Below, in pieces: positions 1-7,557 of a stretch of DNA of 64,000 bases. Positions within the stretch are counted from its first letter, which is position 1, and the number at the start of each line of letters is the position of its first letter. The notes under the pieces were generated by a model, which was not told where the DNA came from, did not search any database, and worked only from the letters and a program-made list of their open reading frames with translations. The position numbers were made by a program, and so were the translations under genes. The DNA comes from Clostridia bacterium (GTDB taxonomy: Bacteria; Bacillota; Clostridia; Christensenellales; UBA1242): contig JAFQDL010000008.1 of NCBI GenBank assembly GCA_017399265.1, positions 114,031 through 178,030 on the forward strand, written 5' to 3'.

Positions 1-1
1 T

Positions 2-547
2 GCAAAAAAAGACAAAACATTTGTTGACGAGTTTTCTGGAACAAAATTTAATTATAGCTATGACAACGCTGTAGCATTGTTTCCAACTACTTCAACAATT
101 CAAAACAAAAAATTAGTATTGCTTGAAGAGAAATATACTTGCGATGAGGGGAAAAAGACTGGATCTTACAAAAAAGGTGCTATTTATAATATAGAAGGAA
201 TGGCGTCTAGTAAGGTAGAAGATATTGCTCAGTCTGGTAAAAAACTTGTAGAGTTGGAACAAATAGTTGTTTCTAAATTAAAAGGTTTATTGAAGAAAGA
301 AAGAGAATATTCTGTTGAATGCTTTGATGGATTCTTTACTGTTACATACAATAGTGCTGACAAAAGACTAGGTAGAGAGAGTAGTTCTAGTTGGTTAGAA
401 GCATATGATATGGAAGGTCAAAAAATTACTGGGTTTGATCCCAAATACGATCTTAATGGAAAGAGTTTAATAATGAATTCTAGACTAATAGAAGAAAGAG
501 TTGTTAGTATTTTACAAGAAAGAGAAATGTCAGAAATGGTAGATTAA
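2..547 (+). CDS. Hypothetical protein, 5' end outside the window
   Basis: The reading frame is open from the first bases of the window, so the true start lies upstream; about 181 codons are visible and it ends in TAA. I do not recognise the family. The visible part is soluble-looking with no membrane segment. It has a Lys/Glu-rich stretch around the middle and a C-terminal segment with the pattern EAYDMEGQKITGFD. The next gene has a comparable segment (SVYDYDGGMIGQFD), so the two may be distant paralogues; this is my reading by eye only. It sits 18 bases upstream of the next gene, so the two are probably co-transcribed with the dockerin lipoprotein that follows. No function is proposed. Confidence 0.6.
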   Translation, partial: AKKDKTFVDEFSGTKFNYSYDNAVALFPTTSTIQNKKLVLLEEKYTCDEGKKTGSYKKGAIYNIEGMASSKVEDIAQSGKKLVELEQIVVSKLKGLLKKEREYSVECFDGFFTVTYNSADKRLGRESSSSWLEAYDMEGQKITGFDPKYDLNGKSLIMNSRLIEERVVSILQEREMSEMVD

Positions 548-565
548 TATATAGGAGAGGGTGAA

Positions 566-1090
566 ATGGATAAAAATTTAGTTAGTATGTTAATATTTGA
601 AAAAGGAAAAGATGCTAGAAAATATTTGGATACCGTATCTGAAAGTACTTTTGATATTGTTGGAGAAAAGACTTTTCAATATTGTACAAAAAATAGTTGG
701 ATACCTAAATTAAAAGTTAGAGAATTTATTTATAAAGGTGAAGGGAATAGGTCATTTGTAAATACGGAAATTATGAGACCAGATGGAAGTAATTTGTTAA
801 ATGTTAGATCTATCTATACTCATAATGACGATTGCACTAAATCCCGTAACGAAACTGCATCAATCGGTTGCTTCAAGGATTATTTTGGAGTTGTTAGACA
901 TATCGATAGTGAAGATGAAAGTATAAAATTGTCTAGAACATTCTGTTCTGTATATGATTATGATGGCGGAATGATAGGTCAATTTGATGTAGAGTTTGAA
1001 GATTTTGAGACTGCTACAGAAGGCGAAATCGTTGAAACTAATTTCAAAATGGCAAGACTTGCTCATGATAGAGCAATGGAAAAAGAATAA
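566..1090 (+). CDS. Hypothetical protein, possible paralogue of the preceding gene
   Basis: A 174-residue protein preceded by a good ribosome binding site (AGGAGAGGG, 6 bases before ATG). I do not recognise it. No signal peptide or membrane segment is visible. Its C-terminal half carries the segment SVYDYDGGMIGQFD, which lines up with EAYDMEGQKITGFD of the upstream protein, and both continue into a charged helical tail. It ends 11 bases before the start of the dockerin lipoprotein, so the three genes probably form one transcript. Since the third member appears secreted, a surface-related role is conceivable, but these two proteins have no visible export signal in what can be read. Confidence 0.65.
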   Translation: MDKNLVSMLIFEKGKDARKYLDTVSESTFDIVGEKTFQYCTKNSWIPKLKVREFIYKGEGNRSFVNTEIMRPDGSNLLNVRSIYTHNDDCTKSRNETASIGCFKDYFGVVRHIDSEDESIKLSRTFCSVYDYDGGMIGQFDVEFEDFETATEGEIVETNFKMARLAHDRAMEKE

Positions 1091-1101
1091 AGGAGAGAAA
1101 A

Positions 1102-1626
1102 ATGAGAAAAGGGAAATTGAAATTTTTGTTAAGTGTGCTAGCAATGGTTACTGTGCCAATGACTCTAACTGGTTGTTTTGCAACAAATAATATTGACCTT
1201 GATAATAATGACTATTCTAAAGTAGAGGTGGACACTTCTGGTGTGGTTAACTATTATCCAGTAAATGAAGAAAGTCAAGTATTAGTAGAATCTAATCAGA
1301 CAGATCAGAATATCGGTACCAATGAAGATGTTATAGTTTCTACAAATTCTGAAGAAACAAGTGTGGAAATCTAGTCAATAGACGAAGCAGATATTGTTTA
1401 TGGCGATGCTGATTTAGATGGAGAAATAACAATAAGAGATGTTACATTAATTCTTCAATACGTAGCTGGCTGGAATGTGTTGGAGTCAGATGATGAAAAG
1501 ATTAGAGCAGGTGTATATTTGGACGGATTGATAGACAAGAAAGATTCTGATTTGATATTGGAATACATCGCAAGTGTAGTAAATGAATTGGGAATTATCC
1601 CTTGTGATGATAGTTTAAGTGTTTAA
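1102..1626 (+). pseudogene. Dockerin-bearing lipoprotein interrupted by an in-frame TAG
   Basis: The gene starts with an AGGAGAG ribosome binding site and a lipoprotein signal peptide of 25 residues ending in LTGC, so Cys25 would be the lipidated residue. A low-complexity Asp/Asn/Ser/Thr linker of about 65 residues follows, then TAG at 1372-1374. Reading straight on in the same frame gives 83 further codons to TAA at 1626. This part is a type I dockerin: a first calcium-binding repeat around GDADLDGEITIRDV followed by LILQYVAG, and a degenerate second repeat around YLDGLIDKKDSD followed by LILEYIA. Dockerins attach proteins to cohesins. Either the stop is a mutation or sequencing error, or TAG is sometimes read through. 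If termination is complete, only a 90-residue lipoprotein without the dockerin is made. Confidence 0.8.
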
Positions 1627-1646
1627 TTGAATAAATTTGTAAAAAC

Positions 1647-1677
1647 AAAGTGAGTCTATGATTGATTCACTTTTTTC
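1647..1677 (+). terminator. Rho-independent terminator of the accessory block
   Basis: The stem AAGTGAGTC / GATTCACTT (9 pairs, one G-T) has a 7-base loop and is followed by a T-run. It lies about 20 bases after the dockerin stop codon. This supports the dockerin part still belonging to the transcribed gene. Confidence 0.7.
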
Positions 1678-1946
1678 TTGTATTAATCGATTAATGAGTA
1701 GCTATAATTATTTCATTTTGCTAGATGTTTGGTCACATTTATAAAAGAAAACTTTTTAATGAGTAAATTTTTAATAGTTTTTTACAATAGCTGAAATTAT
1801 TAAAGGAAATTTTAAAATGTAAGAGGTGTTAACGAGGAATGTATCGCCCAAAATATGATATTTTCAAGTTTTTTTTGTGTTTTATTTGGATATTGTAAAG
1901 TAATATGATACACTTAGATTGATAAAAAATAATAAGAGGTGAAAAA
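1678..1946 (+). other. Intergenic region upstream of the 252-residue protein
   Basis: About 270 AT-rich bases without a convincing gene. A TATGAT hexamer at 1904-1909 is a plausible -10 box for the downstream gene, but I see no good -35 partner. The downstream ribosome binding site is AAGAGGTG at about 1932-1939. Nothing else is recognisable. Confidence 0.4.
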
Positions 1947-2705
1947 ATGGCTAGAGAAGTAGTAGCTCCATATAGAAAAGTCGCAGCGGAGGCGCTTTAT
2001 AATTGGTATAGAGATGAAGTAGGCACTCCGGAAAATGCGGTAAAATTAGCAAAAGAAATGACAGTTGAAGAATTGGATCAAAAGGTGGATGCAAAATCTT
2101 CAATGACTCATGCTGTTAAAACTTTTGCAAGAGCCGTAGGTTTAAAAATTTCTGAAGCGGCAGATTTGACAAATTTGGTAATCGGTAATAATGATTCTCC
2201 AACGCTTTCGGCGTCACAAGCAAAAGCGTTAATGGATTATAGTATGGCAATCAAACCTATAACAAATCTAGAATCAGTAATTCTTGATACAATCGCTGGA
2301 ACACATGACGGTTGGGTTGTAGATAAAGCTGGTAAATTTGCTCAAGAAGGTAGAGAATCAAGAAAATATCAACATTTACCAGTTGAGATGATTGGTTGGA
2401 AAGAGGCAAAGGCAGATTTGTTATTCATTTCTCCAATTATGGAAGCAATGGGTGTAAAAGTAGATGAATCAAAACTAGAAAAGGCGTACAATGAAAGAGT
2501 TGCTAATTTCTTTGAAAGAAATGGTTTTGTGCAAGATGGTAGAATAGTAGAGGATAGGCTTGCAACAGCTATAGCGGCAGGTAAAGCTTTCTATAAGCCA
2601 TTAACAGAAAAGAATACCGCAACTATGGACGAGGCTAAATTAATGGTCTCTCAAGTAAAAGAAAAAGTAGGACCTATTCTTGAAAGATCTCAAGTAATGG
2701 AATAA
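1947..2705 (+). CDS. Hypothetical protein of 252 residues
   Basis: ATG is preceded by AAGAGGTGAAAA, a normal ribosome binding site. The protein is soluble and Ala/Lys/Glu-rich, probably mostly helical, with no signal peptide or membrane segment. I do not recognise the family. It stands alone between two terminators, so it is probably a single-gene transcript. The coding sequence looks well adapted (regular codons, no long rare runs), which suggests a resident rather than newly acquired gene. Its position directly upstream of the L21 operon is not informative because a terminator and a separate promoter lie between them. Confidence 0.7.
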   Translation: MAREVVAPYRKVAAEALYNWYRDEVGTPENAVKLAKEMTVEELDQKVDAKSSMTHAVKTFARAVGLKISEAADLTNLVIGNNDSPTLSASQAKALMDYSMAIKPITNLESVILDTIAGTHDGWVVDKAGKFAQEGRESRKYQHLPVEMIGWKEAKADLLFISPIMEAMGVKVDESKLEKAYNERVANFFERNGFVQDGRIVEDRLATAIAAGKAFYKPLTEKNTATMDEAKLMVSQVKEKVGPILERSQVME

Positions 2706-2708
2706 GAA

Positions 2709-2746
2709 CAAAAGGTGTATAGTTATGCTATATACTTTTTCTTTTT
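2709..2746 (+). terminator. Rho-independent terminator
   Basis: The hairpin AAAGGTGTATAG / CTATATACTTTT has a TTATG loop and is followed by T-rich sequence (TTTTTCTTTTT). It starts a few bases after the stop codon of the 252-residue gene. Confidence 0.75.
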
Positions 2747-2769
2747 GTGCTAAAGTTGCTAAATAACCC

Positions 2770-2798
2770 TTGACAAGACTATTTATATCTGTTAAAAT
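2770..2798 (+). promoter_or_regulatory. Promoter of the rplU operon
   Basis: TTGACA at 2770-2775, a 17-base spacer and TAAAAT at 2793-2798, with TG one base upstream of the -10 box (TGTTAAAAT). This is a near-consensus housekeeping promoter with an extended -10. It predicts a start near 2805 and a leader of about 90 bases. Confidence 0.8.
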
Positions 2799-2804
2799 TG
2801 TTTC

Positions 2805-2890
2805 CGAGCCACATAAAATGGGTAACTAAGTTCTTTTTAAAAAAATTAAAAAGGCACCTTTGTTTAGTGAGTTTGGGTAGAGGAGGTAAA
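2805..2890 (+). promoter_or_regulatory. Structured leader of rplU, candidate L21 leader
   Basis: Between the predicted transcription start and the ribosome binding site the RNA can form CTTTTTAA (2833-2840) paired with TTAAAAAG (2846-2853), enclosed by ACTAAG (2825-2830) with TTTAGT (2863-2868). A conserved-looking CCGAGCCACA segment lies upstream. Firmicutes rplU genes are known to have an autoregulatory L21 leader (Rfam L21_leader). Position and form fit, but I could not run a covariance search. Confidence 0.55.
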
Positions 2891-2895
2891 TGCAG

Positions 2896-3201
2896 ATGTA
2901 CGCAATCATTCAAACAGGTGGAAAGCAATACAAAGTAGCAGAAAACGACATTATCAATGTTGAGAAATTAGACGCTAATGTTGGCGACAAAGTAAATCTT
3001 GATGTTTTAATGTTAGTAGCAGACGGTAAGGTTACTAATGGTAATCCAATCGTTGAAGGTGCTAAAGTTGTTGCTGAAGTTGTTGAACAAGGCAAAGCAG
3101 ACAAAATCGTAGTTTTCAAATACAAAGCTAAGAAAAACTATCGTAGAAAACAAGGTCACAGACAACCTTATACTGCTTTAAAAATACTTTCGGTAAACTA
3201 A
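2896..3201 (+). CDS. rplU: 50S ribosomal protein L21
   Basis: Protein of the large ribosomal subunit that binds 23S rRNA. The N-terminus [14 protein letters not shown] and the C-terminal [17 protein letters not shown] stretch are typical of L21; at 101 residues it has the usual length. An in-frame ATG six bases upstream (2890) would leave only three bases after the AGGAGG ribosome binding site, whereas 2896 leaves nine and gives the family N-terminus, so I choose 2896. It is first in an operon with prp and rpmA, the standard Firmicutes order, with one base to the next start codon. Confidence 0.95.
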   Translation: MYAIIQTGGKQYKVAENDIINVEKLDANVGDKVNLDVLMLVADGKVTNGNPIVEGAKVVAEVVEQGKADKIVVFKYKAKKNYRRKQGHRQPYTALKILSVN

Positions 3202-3202
3202 T

Positions 3203-3544
3203 ATGACTGATGTAGTGTTTTACAAACAAAAAGATATCGTATACATGGTAGAATGTTCTGGTCATACAGGATATGCTGACTCTGGTAGTGATATCGTATG
3301 TTCTGCCTTATCATCTATGGTTCAATCATGTGCACTTGGCTTAAAACAAGTTTTGGGCTTAAATGTAAAGATTGAAAGGGTAGATAAAAAAGGCTATTTC
3401 AAATTAGAGTTGCCAAAAAACTTATCTGATAACGATTTAAACAAAAGTCAAATTTTGCTTAAAACATTAGAGTTGTCAATCAAAGATTTGTTACAAGGCT
3501 ATTCAAAGTTTATTAAATTGGAGGAAAGAGATTATGTTTATTAA
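3203..3544 (+). CDS. prp: Ribosomal-processing cysteine protease Prp
   Basis: Small cysteine protease that removes the N-terminal extension of ribosomal protein L27 in Firmicutes and relatives. The family signature is present as [15 protein letters not shown], giving the catalytic pair His21 and Cys33. The protein is 113 residues, a normal length. It sits between rplU and rpmA, and its last 11 bases overlap the start of rpmA. The L27 ribosome binding site (GGAGGAAAG) therefore lies inside prp, suggesting translational coupling of protease and substrate. The cleavable L27 N-terminus encoded next door supports the assignment. Confidence 0.93.
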   Translation: MTDVVFYKQKDIVYMVECSGHTGYADSGSDIVCSALSSMVQSCALGLKQVLGLNVKIERVDKKGYFKLELPKNLSDNDLNKSQILLKTLELSIKDLLQGYSKFIKLEERDYVY

Positions 3545-3809
3545 TATACAACTGTTTGCTCACAAGAAAGGACAAGGAACATCAAAGAACGGTCGTGATT
3601 CTGAAAGTAAAAGACTTGGTGTAAAAAGATCCGATGGTCAAGCTGTTAAAGCTGGCACAATTATTGTGAGACAAAGAGGAACTAAAGTTAATGCAGGTAA
3701 CAATGTAGGTATCGGTAAAGATCATACTCTATTTGCATTAAAAGATGGCGTAGTAAAATTCGAACAATGTGAAAAGAACAAGAAACAAGTTTCTATTGTT
3801 ACTGAATAA
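3534..3809 (+). CDS. rpmA: 50S ribosomal protein L27 (precursor)
   Basis: L27 reaches the peptidyl-transferase centre with its N-terminal tail. Here the tail is preceded by the extension MFINIQLF, followed by AHKKGQG. This matches the Prp cleavage motif in which the cut falls between Phe and Ala (between residues 8 and 9), exposing the mature A-H-K-K-G start. The rest is a standard L27 (91 residues). The start codon overlaps the end of prp by 11 bases. A terminator follows closely, closing the rplU-prp-rpmA operon. Confidence 0.96.
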   Translation: MFINIQLFAHKKGQGTSKNGRDSESKRLGVKRSDGQAVKAGTIIVRQRGTKVNAGNNVGIGKDHTLFALKDGVVKFEQCEKNKKQVSIVTE

Positions 3810-3833
3810 TACATATTATGCAATTTATAAATT

Positions 3834-3860
3834 AACCGCTAATTGTAGCGGTTTTTTTTG
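3834..3860 (+). terminator. Rho-independent terminator of rplU-prp-rpmA
   Basis: ACCGCT / AGCGGT stem with an AATTGT loop followed by eight T residues, about 25 bases after the rpmA stop codon. Confidence 0.85.
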
Positions 3861-3975
3861 TTTAATTAGTTTGTTAAAAGTTTTGTAATTGTGGTATTAA
3901 ATATAGTTTTATGTTTAATGCTATGTTATATGACTTAGGATAATATATAAATTTATATAAATATTTGTTAAACTC

Positions 3976-4004
3976 TTGCAATTAATAATTATATATGTTA
4001 AAAT
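3976..4004 (+). promoter_or_regulatory. Promoter of rpsB-tsf
   Basis: TTGCAA at 3976-3981, a 17-base spacer and TAAAAT at 3999-4004, again with a TG extension (TGTTAAAAT). The predicted start is near 4011, leaving a leader of about 115 bases. Confidence 0.75.
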
Positions 4005-4010
4005 ATATGC

Positions 4011-4120
4011 GCTTAATTGCAAAGAAAGACACTCGGGACAGTGTATTTTGGATTGTTGCCAAAGCAATTTGGTTGTCACAAAAGTTTTAAAACGCCGAGG
4101 AAGAATAAAAACAAGGAGGA
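4011..4120 (+). promoter_or_regulatory. Structured leader of rpsB, possible S2 autoregulatory RNA
   Basis: The leader contains the hairpin ACACT (4029-4033) / AGTGT (4040-4044) and a second hairpin TTGC (4056-4059) / GCAA (4064-4067). CTCGG (4032-4036), in and next to the first loop, is complementary to CCGAG (4095-4099) just before the AAGGAGG ribosome binding site. That could form a pseudoknot or an alternative helix controlling access to the site. Ribosomal protein operons are often regulated this way; the mechanism here is inferred. Confidence 0.5.
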
Positions 4121-4127
4121 AAATAAA

Positions 4128-4907
4128 ATGTCAGTAATTTCAATGAAGCAATTGCTAGAAGCAGGTGTTCATTTCGGACATCAAACTAGAAAATGGAATC
4201 CAAAAATGGCTCCATACATCTTCACTTCAAGAAATGATATCCATATCATCAACTTAGAAGATACTACTCTTTTAATTGATAAGGCATATGATTATATCAG
4301 ACAATGTGCAAGTGAAGGAAAAACTATCCTATTTGTAGGAACAAAGAAACAAGCTCAAAAAGCTATTGAGGACGAAGCTAAAAGATGTGGTATGTACTAT
4401 ATCAACTCTCGTTGGTTAGGTGGTACTCTTACTAACTTCAAGACTATCAAGTCAAGAATAGCAAGATTAAACGAATTAGACCACATGGAAAAAGTAGGCG
4501 AGTTCAATCTTCTACCTAAGAAAGAAGTTATCAAACTTAGAGCAGAAATGGCTAAGTTAGAGAAAAACTTAGGTGGTATCAGAGAGATGGAAAAATTACC
4601 AGATGTAATGTTCATCGTTGATACAAAGAAAGAACATATCGCTGTTAAAGAAGCTAAGACTTTGAATATTCCTATCGTTGCTTTGATTGATACTAACTGC
4701 GATCCAGAGCCTGTAGATTATGTTATCCCAGGTAATGATGACGCAATTAGAGCAATCTCATTAATTGCTGGTGCAATGGCTAATGCTGTAATCGAGGCAA
4801 AAGAGGGTGTAAGCCCAGTTGTTGAAGAAGAAGCTGTAGCAGAAGAAAGCACTGAAGCAGTTGCTGAAGAAGTAGCAACAACTGAAACTGAAACAGTTAC
4901 AGAATAA
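4128..4907 (+). CDS. rpsB: 30S ribosomal protein S2
   Basis: Small-subunit ribosomal protein needed for S1/mRNA docking and 30S assembly. The start [19 protein letters not shown] and the internal segments [10 protein letters not shown] and [19 protein letters not shown] are diagnostic. The protein is 259 residues with an acidic Glu/Ala/Val/Thr-rich tail of about 30 residues, common in Firmicutes S2. The frame is open upstream, but the ATG at 4128, preceded by AAGGAGGAAAAT, gives the family start. It is followed after 37 bases by tsf, the conserved rpsB-tsf pair. Confidence 0.97.
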   Translation: MSVISMKQLLEAGVHFGHQTRKWNPKMAPYIFTSRNDIHIINLEDTTLLIDKAYDYIRQCASEGKTILFVGTKKQAQKAIEDEAKRCGMYYINSRWLGGTLTNFKTIKSRIARLNELDHMEKVGEFNLLPKKEVIKLRAEMAKLEKNLGGIREMEKLPDVMFIVDTKKEHIAVKEAKTLNIPIVALIDTNCDPEPVDYVIPGNDDAIRAISLIAGAMANAVIEAKEGVSPVVEEEAVAEESTEAVAEEVATTETETVTE

Positions 4908-4944
4908 TTTTTTTAAATTTTTGAAAATAGGAAAGGTGAATATT

Positions 4945-5589
4945 ATGTTTACAACAGAAGATATTGTAAAACTAAGAAAAAGAACAAATGCTGGTATGAT
5001 GGACTGCAAAAAAGCACTTACTGAATGTAATGGTGACTTAGACAAAGCAAGCGAATGGTTGAGAGAAAAAGGTATCGCCGCTGCTGCTAAGAAAGCAGAC
5101 AGAATCGCTGCTGAAGGTTTAGTTCAATCTTATATCCATATGGGTGGAAAGATTGGTGTTTTAGTTGAGATCAACTGCGAAACAGACTTCGTTTCTAGAA
5201 GTGAACAATTCGTAGAACTTTGCAAAAACATCTCTCTTCATATTGCTGCTGCAAATCCTCAATATGTTACAGTTGCAGAAGTTCCTGCTGAAGCACTAGA
5301 ACATGAAAAAGAGATTTTAAGAGCTCAAGCATTAAATGAAGGTAAGAAACCTGAGATTATTGAAAAAATGGTTGAAGGTAGAATTAAGAAATTCTACAAA
5401 GACGTAGTTCTTATGGAACAAGACTATGTTAAGAACCCTGACCAAACTATCACTCAACTTATCAACGAAGCAATTCTTACAATCGGTGAAAAAATCACTA
5501 TCAGAAGATTTGTTAGATTTGAAATGGGTGAAGGCTTAGAGAAGAGAAAAGACAACTTTGCTGAAGAAGTTGCTAGTCAATCTAAATAA
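4945..5589 (+). CDS. tsf: Elongation factor Ts
   Basis: Guanine nucleotide exchange factor for EF-Tu. The N-terminal UBA-like domain reads [20 protein letters not shown], followed by the core with the EF-Tu contact segment CETDFVSR near residue 80. At 214 residues it is the short form, with a reduced second core subdomain compared with the E. coli protein (283). ATG at 4945 is chosen because it follows GGAAAGGTGA and gives the conserved start; the frame is open further upstream. A strong hairpin terminator follows. Confidence 0.96.
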   Translation: MFTTEDIVKLRKRTNAGMMDCKKALTECNGDLDKASEWLREKGIAAAAKKADRIAAEGLVQSYIHMGGKIGVLVEINCETDFVSRSEQFVELCKNISLHIAAANPQYVTVAEVPAEALEHEKEILRAQALNEGKKPEIIEKMVEGRIKKFYKDVVLMEQDYVKNPDQTITQLINEAILTIGEKITIRRFVRFEMGEGLEKRKDNFAEEVASQSK

Positions 5590-5600
5590 GTTCCAAAACA

Positions 5601-5636
5601 AAAAGACTTTACGAGAATTATCGTAAAGTCTTTTTT
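5601..5636. terminator. Bidirectional terminator between tsf and the CYTH-like gene
   Basis: A perfect 14-base-pair stem (5601-5614 with 5621-5634) and a 6-base loop. Because the stem begins with A and ends with T residues, it can terminate tsf on the plus strand and the convergent minus-strand gene. Confidence 0.85.
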
Positions 5637-5648
5637 AGTTTTTTTGTA

Positions 5649-6452
5649 TTATTCTCTAATATCTAGTAAGAAATCAAGTCCTATAAACAAATCACTATCT
5701 TTCGTTTTTACCAAAGTAGGTAAATCTAGAATTAAATCTTTAACAAATTGGTTGTATGCCTCTTCAAACTCTTCTGGTTTGTTTTCTGCTATTGTTTCTA
5801 AGATATCTTCTCTGTATTTATCATTGTTTCTAGGAGTGGTATATACACATTTATCAAAATTAAAAAACAAATTAAGCTTGCTAGGTAAGTTAAATTTGTA
5901 TGATTCTCTATCCTTTGTTACTATGATAAGAGGTCTAGTCTCTTCAAGCAACTTCTTAACATTAGTTTGAAGACCATTTGTTATAAGTTGTAAAATTGCA
6001 CTCTCAATAAAGTTAAAATGTTTGTAAATAGGAGTATTAGCTTTTACTTTTAACTCATATGTGTCTGGCAAAAATTTTAAGTAAGTAATTCTCTCAACTT
6101 TGCTATCGTACCTTACAACTATTTTCTTGAATTTGTCGCCTTTTTTAGAGCTTTCACAGATATTAATACCTACGCTATGAAAAAACATATCTTCTGTGTC
6201 GTAGTATATTTTAGTGATTTTTGATTTTCCAAGATATGATCCAAAATTACTTCGTATAAAAGTGCTATACTTTGTGATATGCTCTTTGTCTTTTTTTATG
6301 TTATCAAGGACAAACTTAGAGCCAAGTAAACTATTAACTACTGTGGCATCTTTAAGCATTTCGTTGGTTATTTGATACTCTGTTTCTTCTTCTATTGTTA
6401 ATTTTGTGTTTTTATTACGTTCTTTGTTATAATTTTCTATTTGATTTTCCAT
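5649..6452 (-). CDS. Hypothetical protein, possibly CYTH-like fold
   Basis: A 267-residue soluble protein. A tentative resemblance to CYTH/triphosphate-tunnel proteins comes from the segments KIYYDTEDMFFHSVGI (compare the YxDTxxxxL motif), YELKVKAN, and RESYKF followed later by LNLFFNFDKCVY. The spacing is loose and the usual N-terminal ExExK motif is not obvious, so this is a weak call. The upstream sequence has no Shine-Dalgarno site. Instead TATAAT lies six bases before ATG, suggesting a leaderless message. It is convergent with tsf and divergent from the lipoprotein gene at 6595. Confidence 0.6.
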   Translation of the reverse strand: MENQIENYNKERNKNTKLTIEEETEYQITNEMLKDATVVNSLLGSKFVLDNIKKDKEHITKYSTFIRSNFGSYLGKSKITKIYYDTEDMFFHSVGINICESSKKGDKFKKIVVRYDSKVERITYLKFLPDTYELKVKANTPIYKHFNFIESAILQLITNGLQTNVKKLLEETRPLIIVTKDRESYKFNLPSKLNLFFNFDKCVYTTPRNNDKYREDILETIAENKPEEFEEAYNQFVKDLILDLPTLVKTKDSDLFIGLDFLLDIRE

Positions 6453-6458
6453 AATTAC

Positions 6459-6487
6459 ATTATATTAAAATAATTTTGCTTTAGCAA
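6459..6487 (-). promoter_or_regulatory. Promoter of the CYTH-like gene, predicting a leaderless mRNA
   Basis: On the minus strand TTGCTA (6482-6487), a 17-base spacer and TATAAT (6459-6464). The -10 box is separated from the ATG at 6452 by only six bases, so transcription would begin at or next to the start codon. Confidence 0.6.
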
Positions 6488-6594
6488 ACTTTTATAAGTA
6501 GGTTGCTGAAAATTTAAAAAAATTATGCAAAAGGTTTTAATTCTACGAGCAAAATTATTGTTAAATAATTTTATTTATGATATTCTATAATAGT

Positions 6595-7557
6595 ATGAAA
6601 TATAAAGCATTGATATCAAAGATTTCTATCTTTGTGATTTTAATATTCACGCTCGTTACATTTACAGGCTGTGGTGCTATTAGTTACAGAAGGATATATA
6701 TTCCTAATCCTGCTGATACGGGTGTTGCACTGATAGACGAGATCGCTGTGACTTATGATAAAACTAAGTACACAGAGACTCAAGCACTCCTAATACATGA
6801 CTATGTTAAGGCAGATGTAAACAAGTTGGAGCTTGCAAAAGTGCAATGGGCTAAGGATAATTTTGAAGGTGAATATTATTCAGAAGTGCATTTATTTGAT
6901 TACTTTAATAACGGTATATCGTTTAAGACTACAGATCTAAAAAGTGATGATAATTACTATTTCTTTTATGTTACATTACAATTTTATTCAATACAGCATT
7001 TTGCATATTTTTATGGATATGCTACTCCAGACGTAATAGAGAGAAATGGTTTTATTGATTTTGGTGAAGTGTCTAAGTTTGAATTTAGTGACTTTGGGCC
7101 ATTTTTAGGTGAGATTGCAAAAGGTGAATATGATATTGTCAATGTCAATCCATTCCTAAATGAGGTTGAGTGGAAGAGTGAAGACTTTATTACAAAGTTT
7201 AAAGACGAAATTAGATTAGGTGACGAGACTTATATCGACTACTATGTAGATAGAGTGAATAGTGTGTTGGGTACCGATTATACAGAAGAAGATATGTTTG
7301 ATAATATGACATTCTCACAAATTTTTGAAACAAGTGATAGCAAGTTTACTTCTGATTCTGACAAATTGTATTACGACGAAGATTTAGGACTTCTTATGCA
7401 CTACTGGGAAATTAATGAAGGGGAAAGTGAACTTATACTTGCCAAAAATTCTCCAATACAATATGTGTGGTATATAGCAGCAGTTATAGTTGTATTAGTT
7501 GCAGTTGCAATTATGTTTATTATCAATATAAAAAAGAAGAATAGGGATGAAAAGTAA
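6595..7557 (+). CDS. Lipoprotein with a C-terminal membrane segment, function unknown
   Basis: From ATG 6595 the protein starts with a lipoprotein signal peptide (MKYKALISKISIF..., hydrophobic core, then FTGC), and it ends with a second hydrophobic segment near residues 287-309 followed by KKKNRDEK. The roughly 260-residue region between is acidic and aromatic-rich and would lie outside the cell. I do not recognise the domain. An in-frame ATG at 6577 is possible but would put extra residues before the signal peptide; neither start has a clear ribosome binding site. It overlaps the next gene by one base, so both are likely co-translated, and dnaB follows. Confidence 0.7.
   Translation: MKYKALISKISIFVILIFTLVTFTGCGAISYRRIYIPNPADTGVALIDEIAVTYDKTKYTETQALLIHDYVKADVNKLELAKVQWAKDNFEGEYYSEVHLFDYFNNGISFKTTDLKSDDNYYFFYVTLQFYSIQHFAYFYGYATPDVIERNGFIDFGEVSKFEFSDFGPFLGEIAKGEYDIVNVNPFLNEVEWKSEDFITKFKDEIRLGDETYIDYYVDRVNSVLGTDYTEEDMFDNMTFSQIFETSDSKFTSDSDKLYYDEDLGLLMHYWEINEGESELILAKNSPIQYVWYIAAVIVVLVAVAIMFIINIKKKNRDEK

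Noticed and set aside
1840-1900. A 19-codon frame starting ATGTATCGCCC with a GAGG-like site
   Set aside because: Too short, no family features, and it lies within an otherwise non-coding promoter region.
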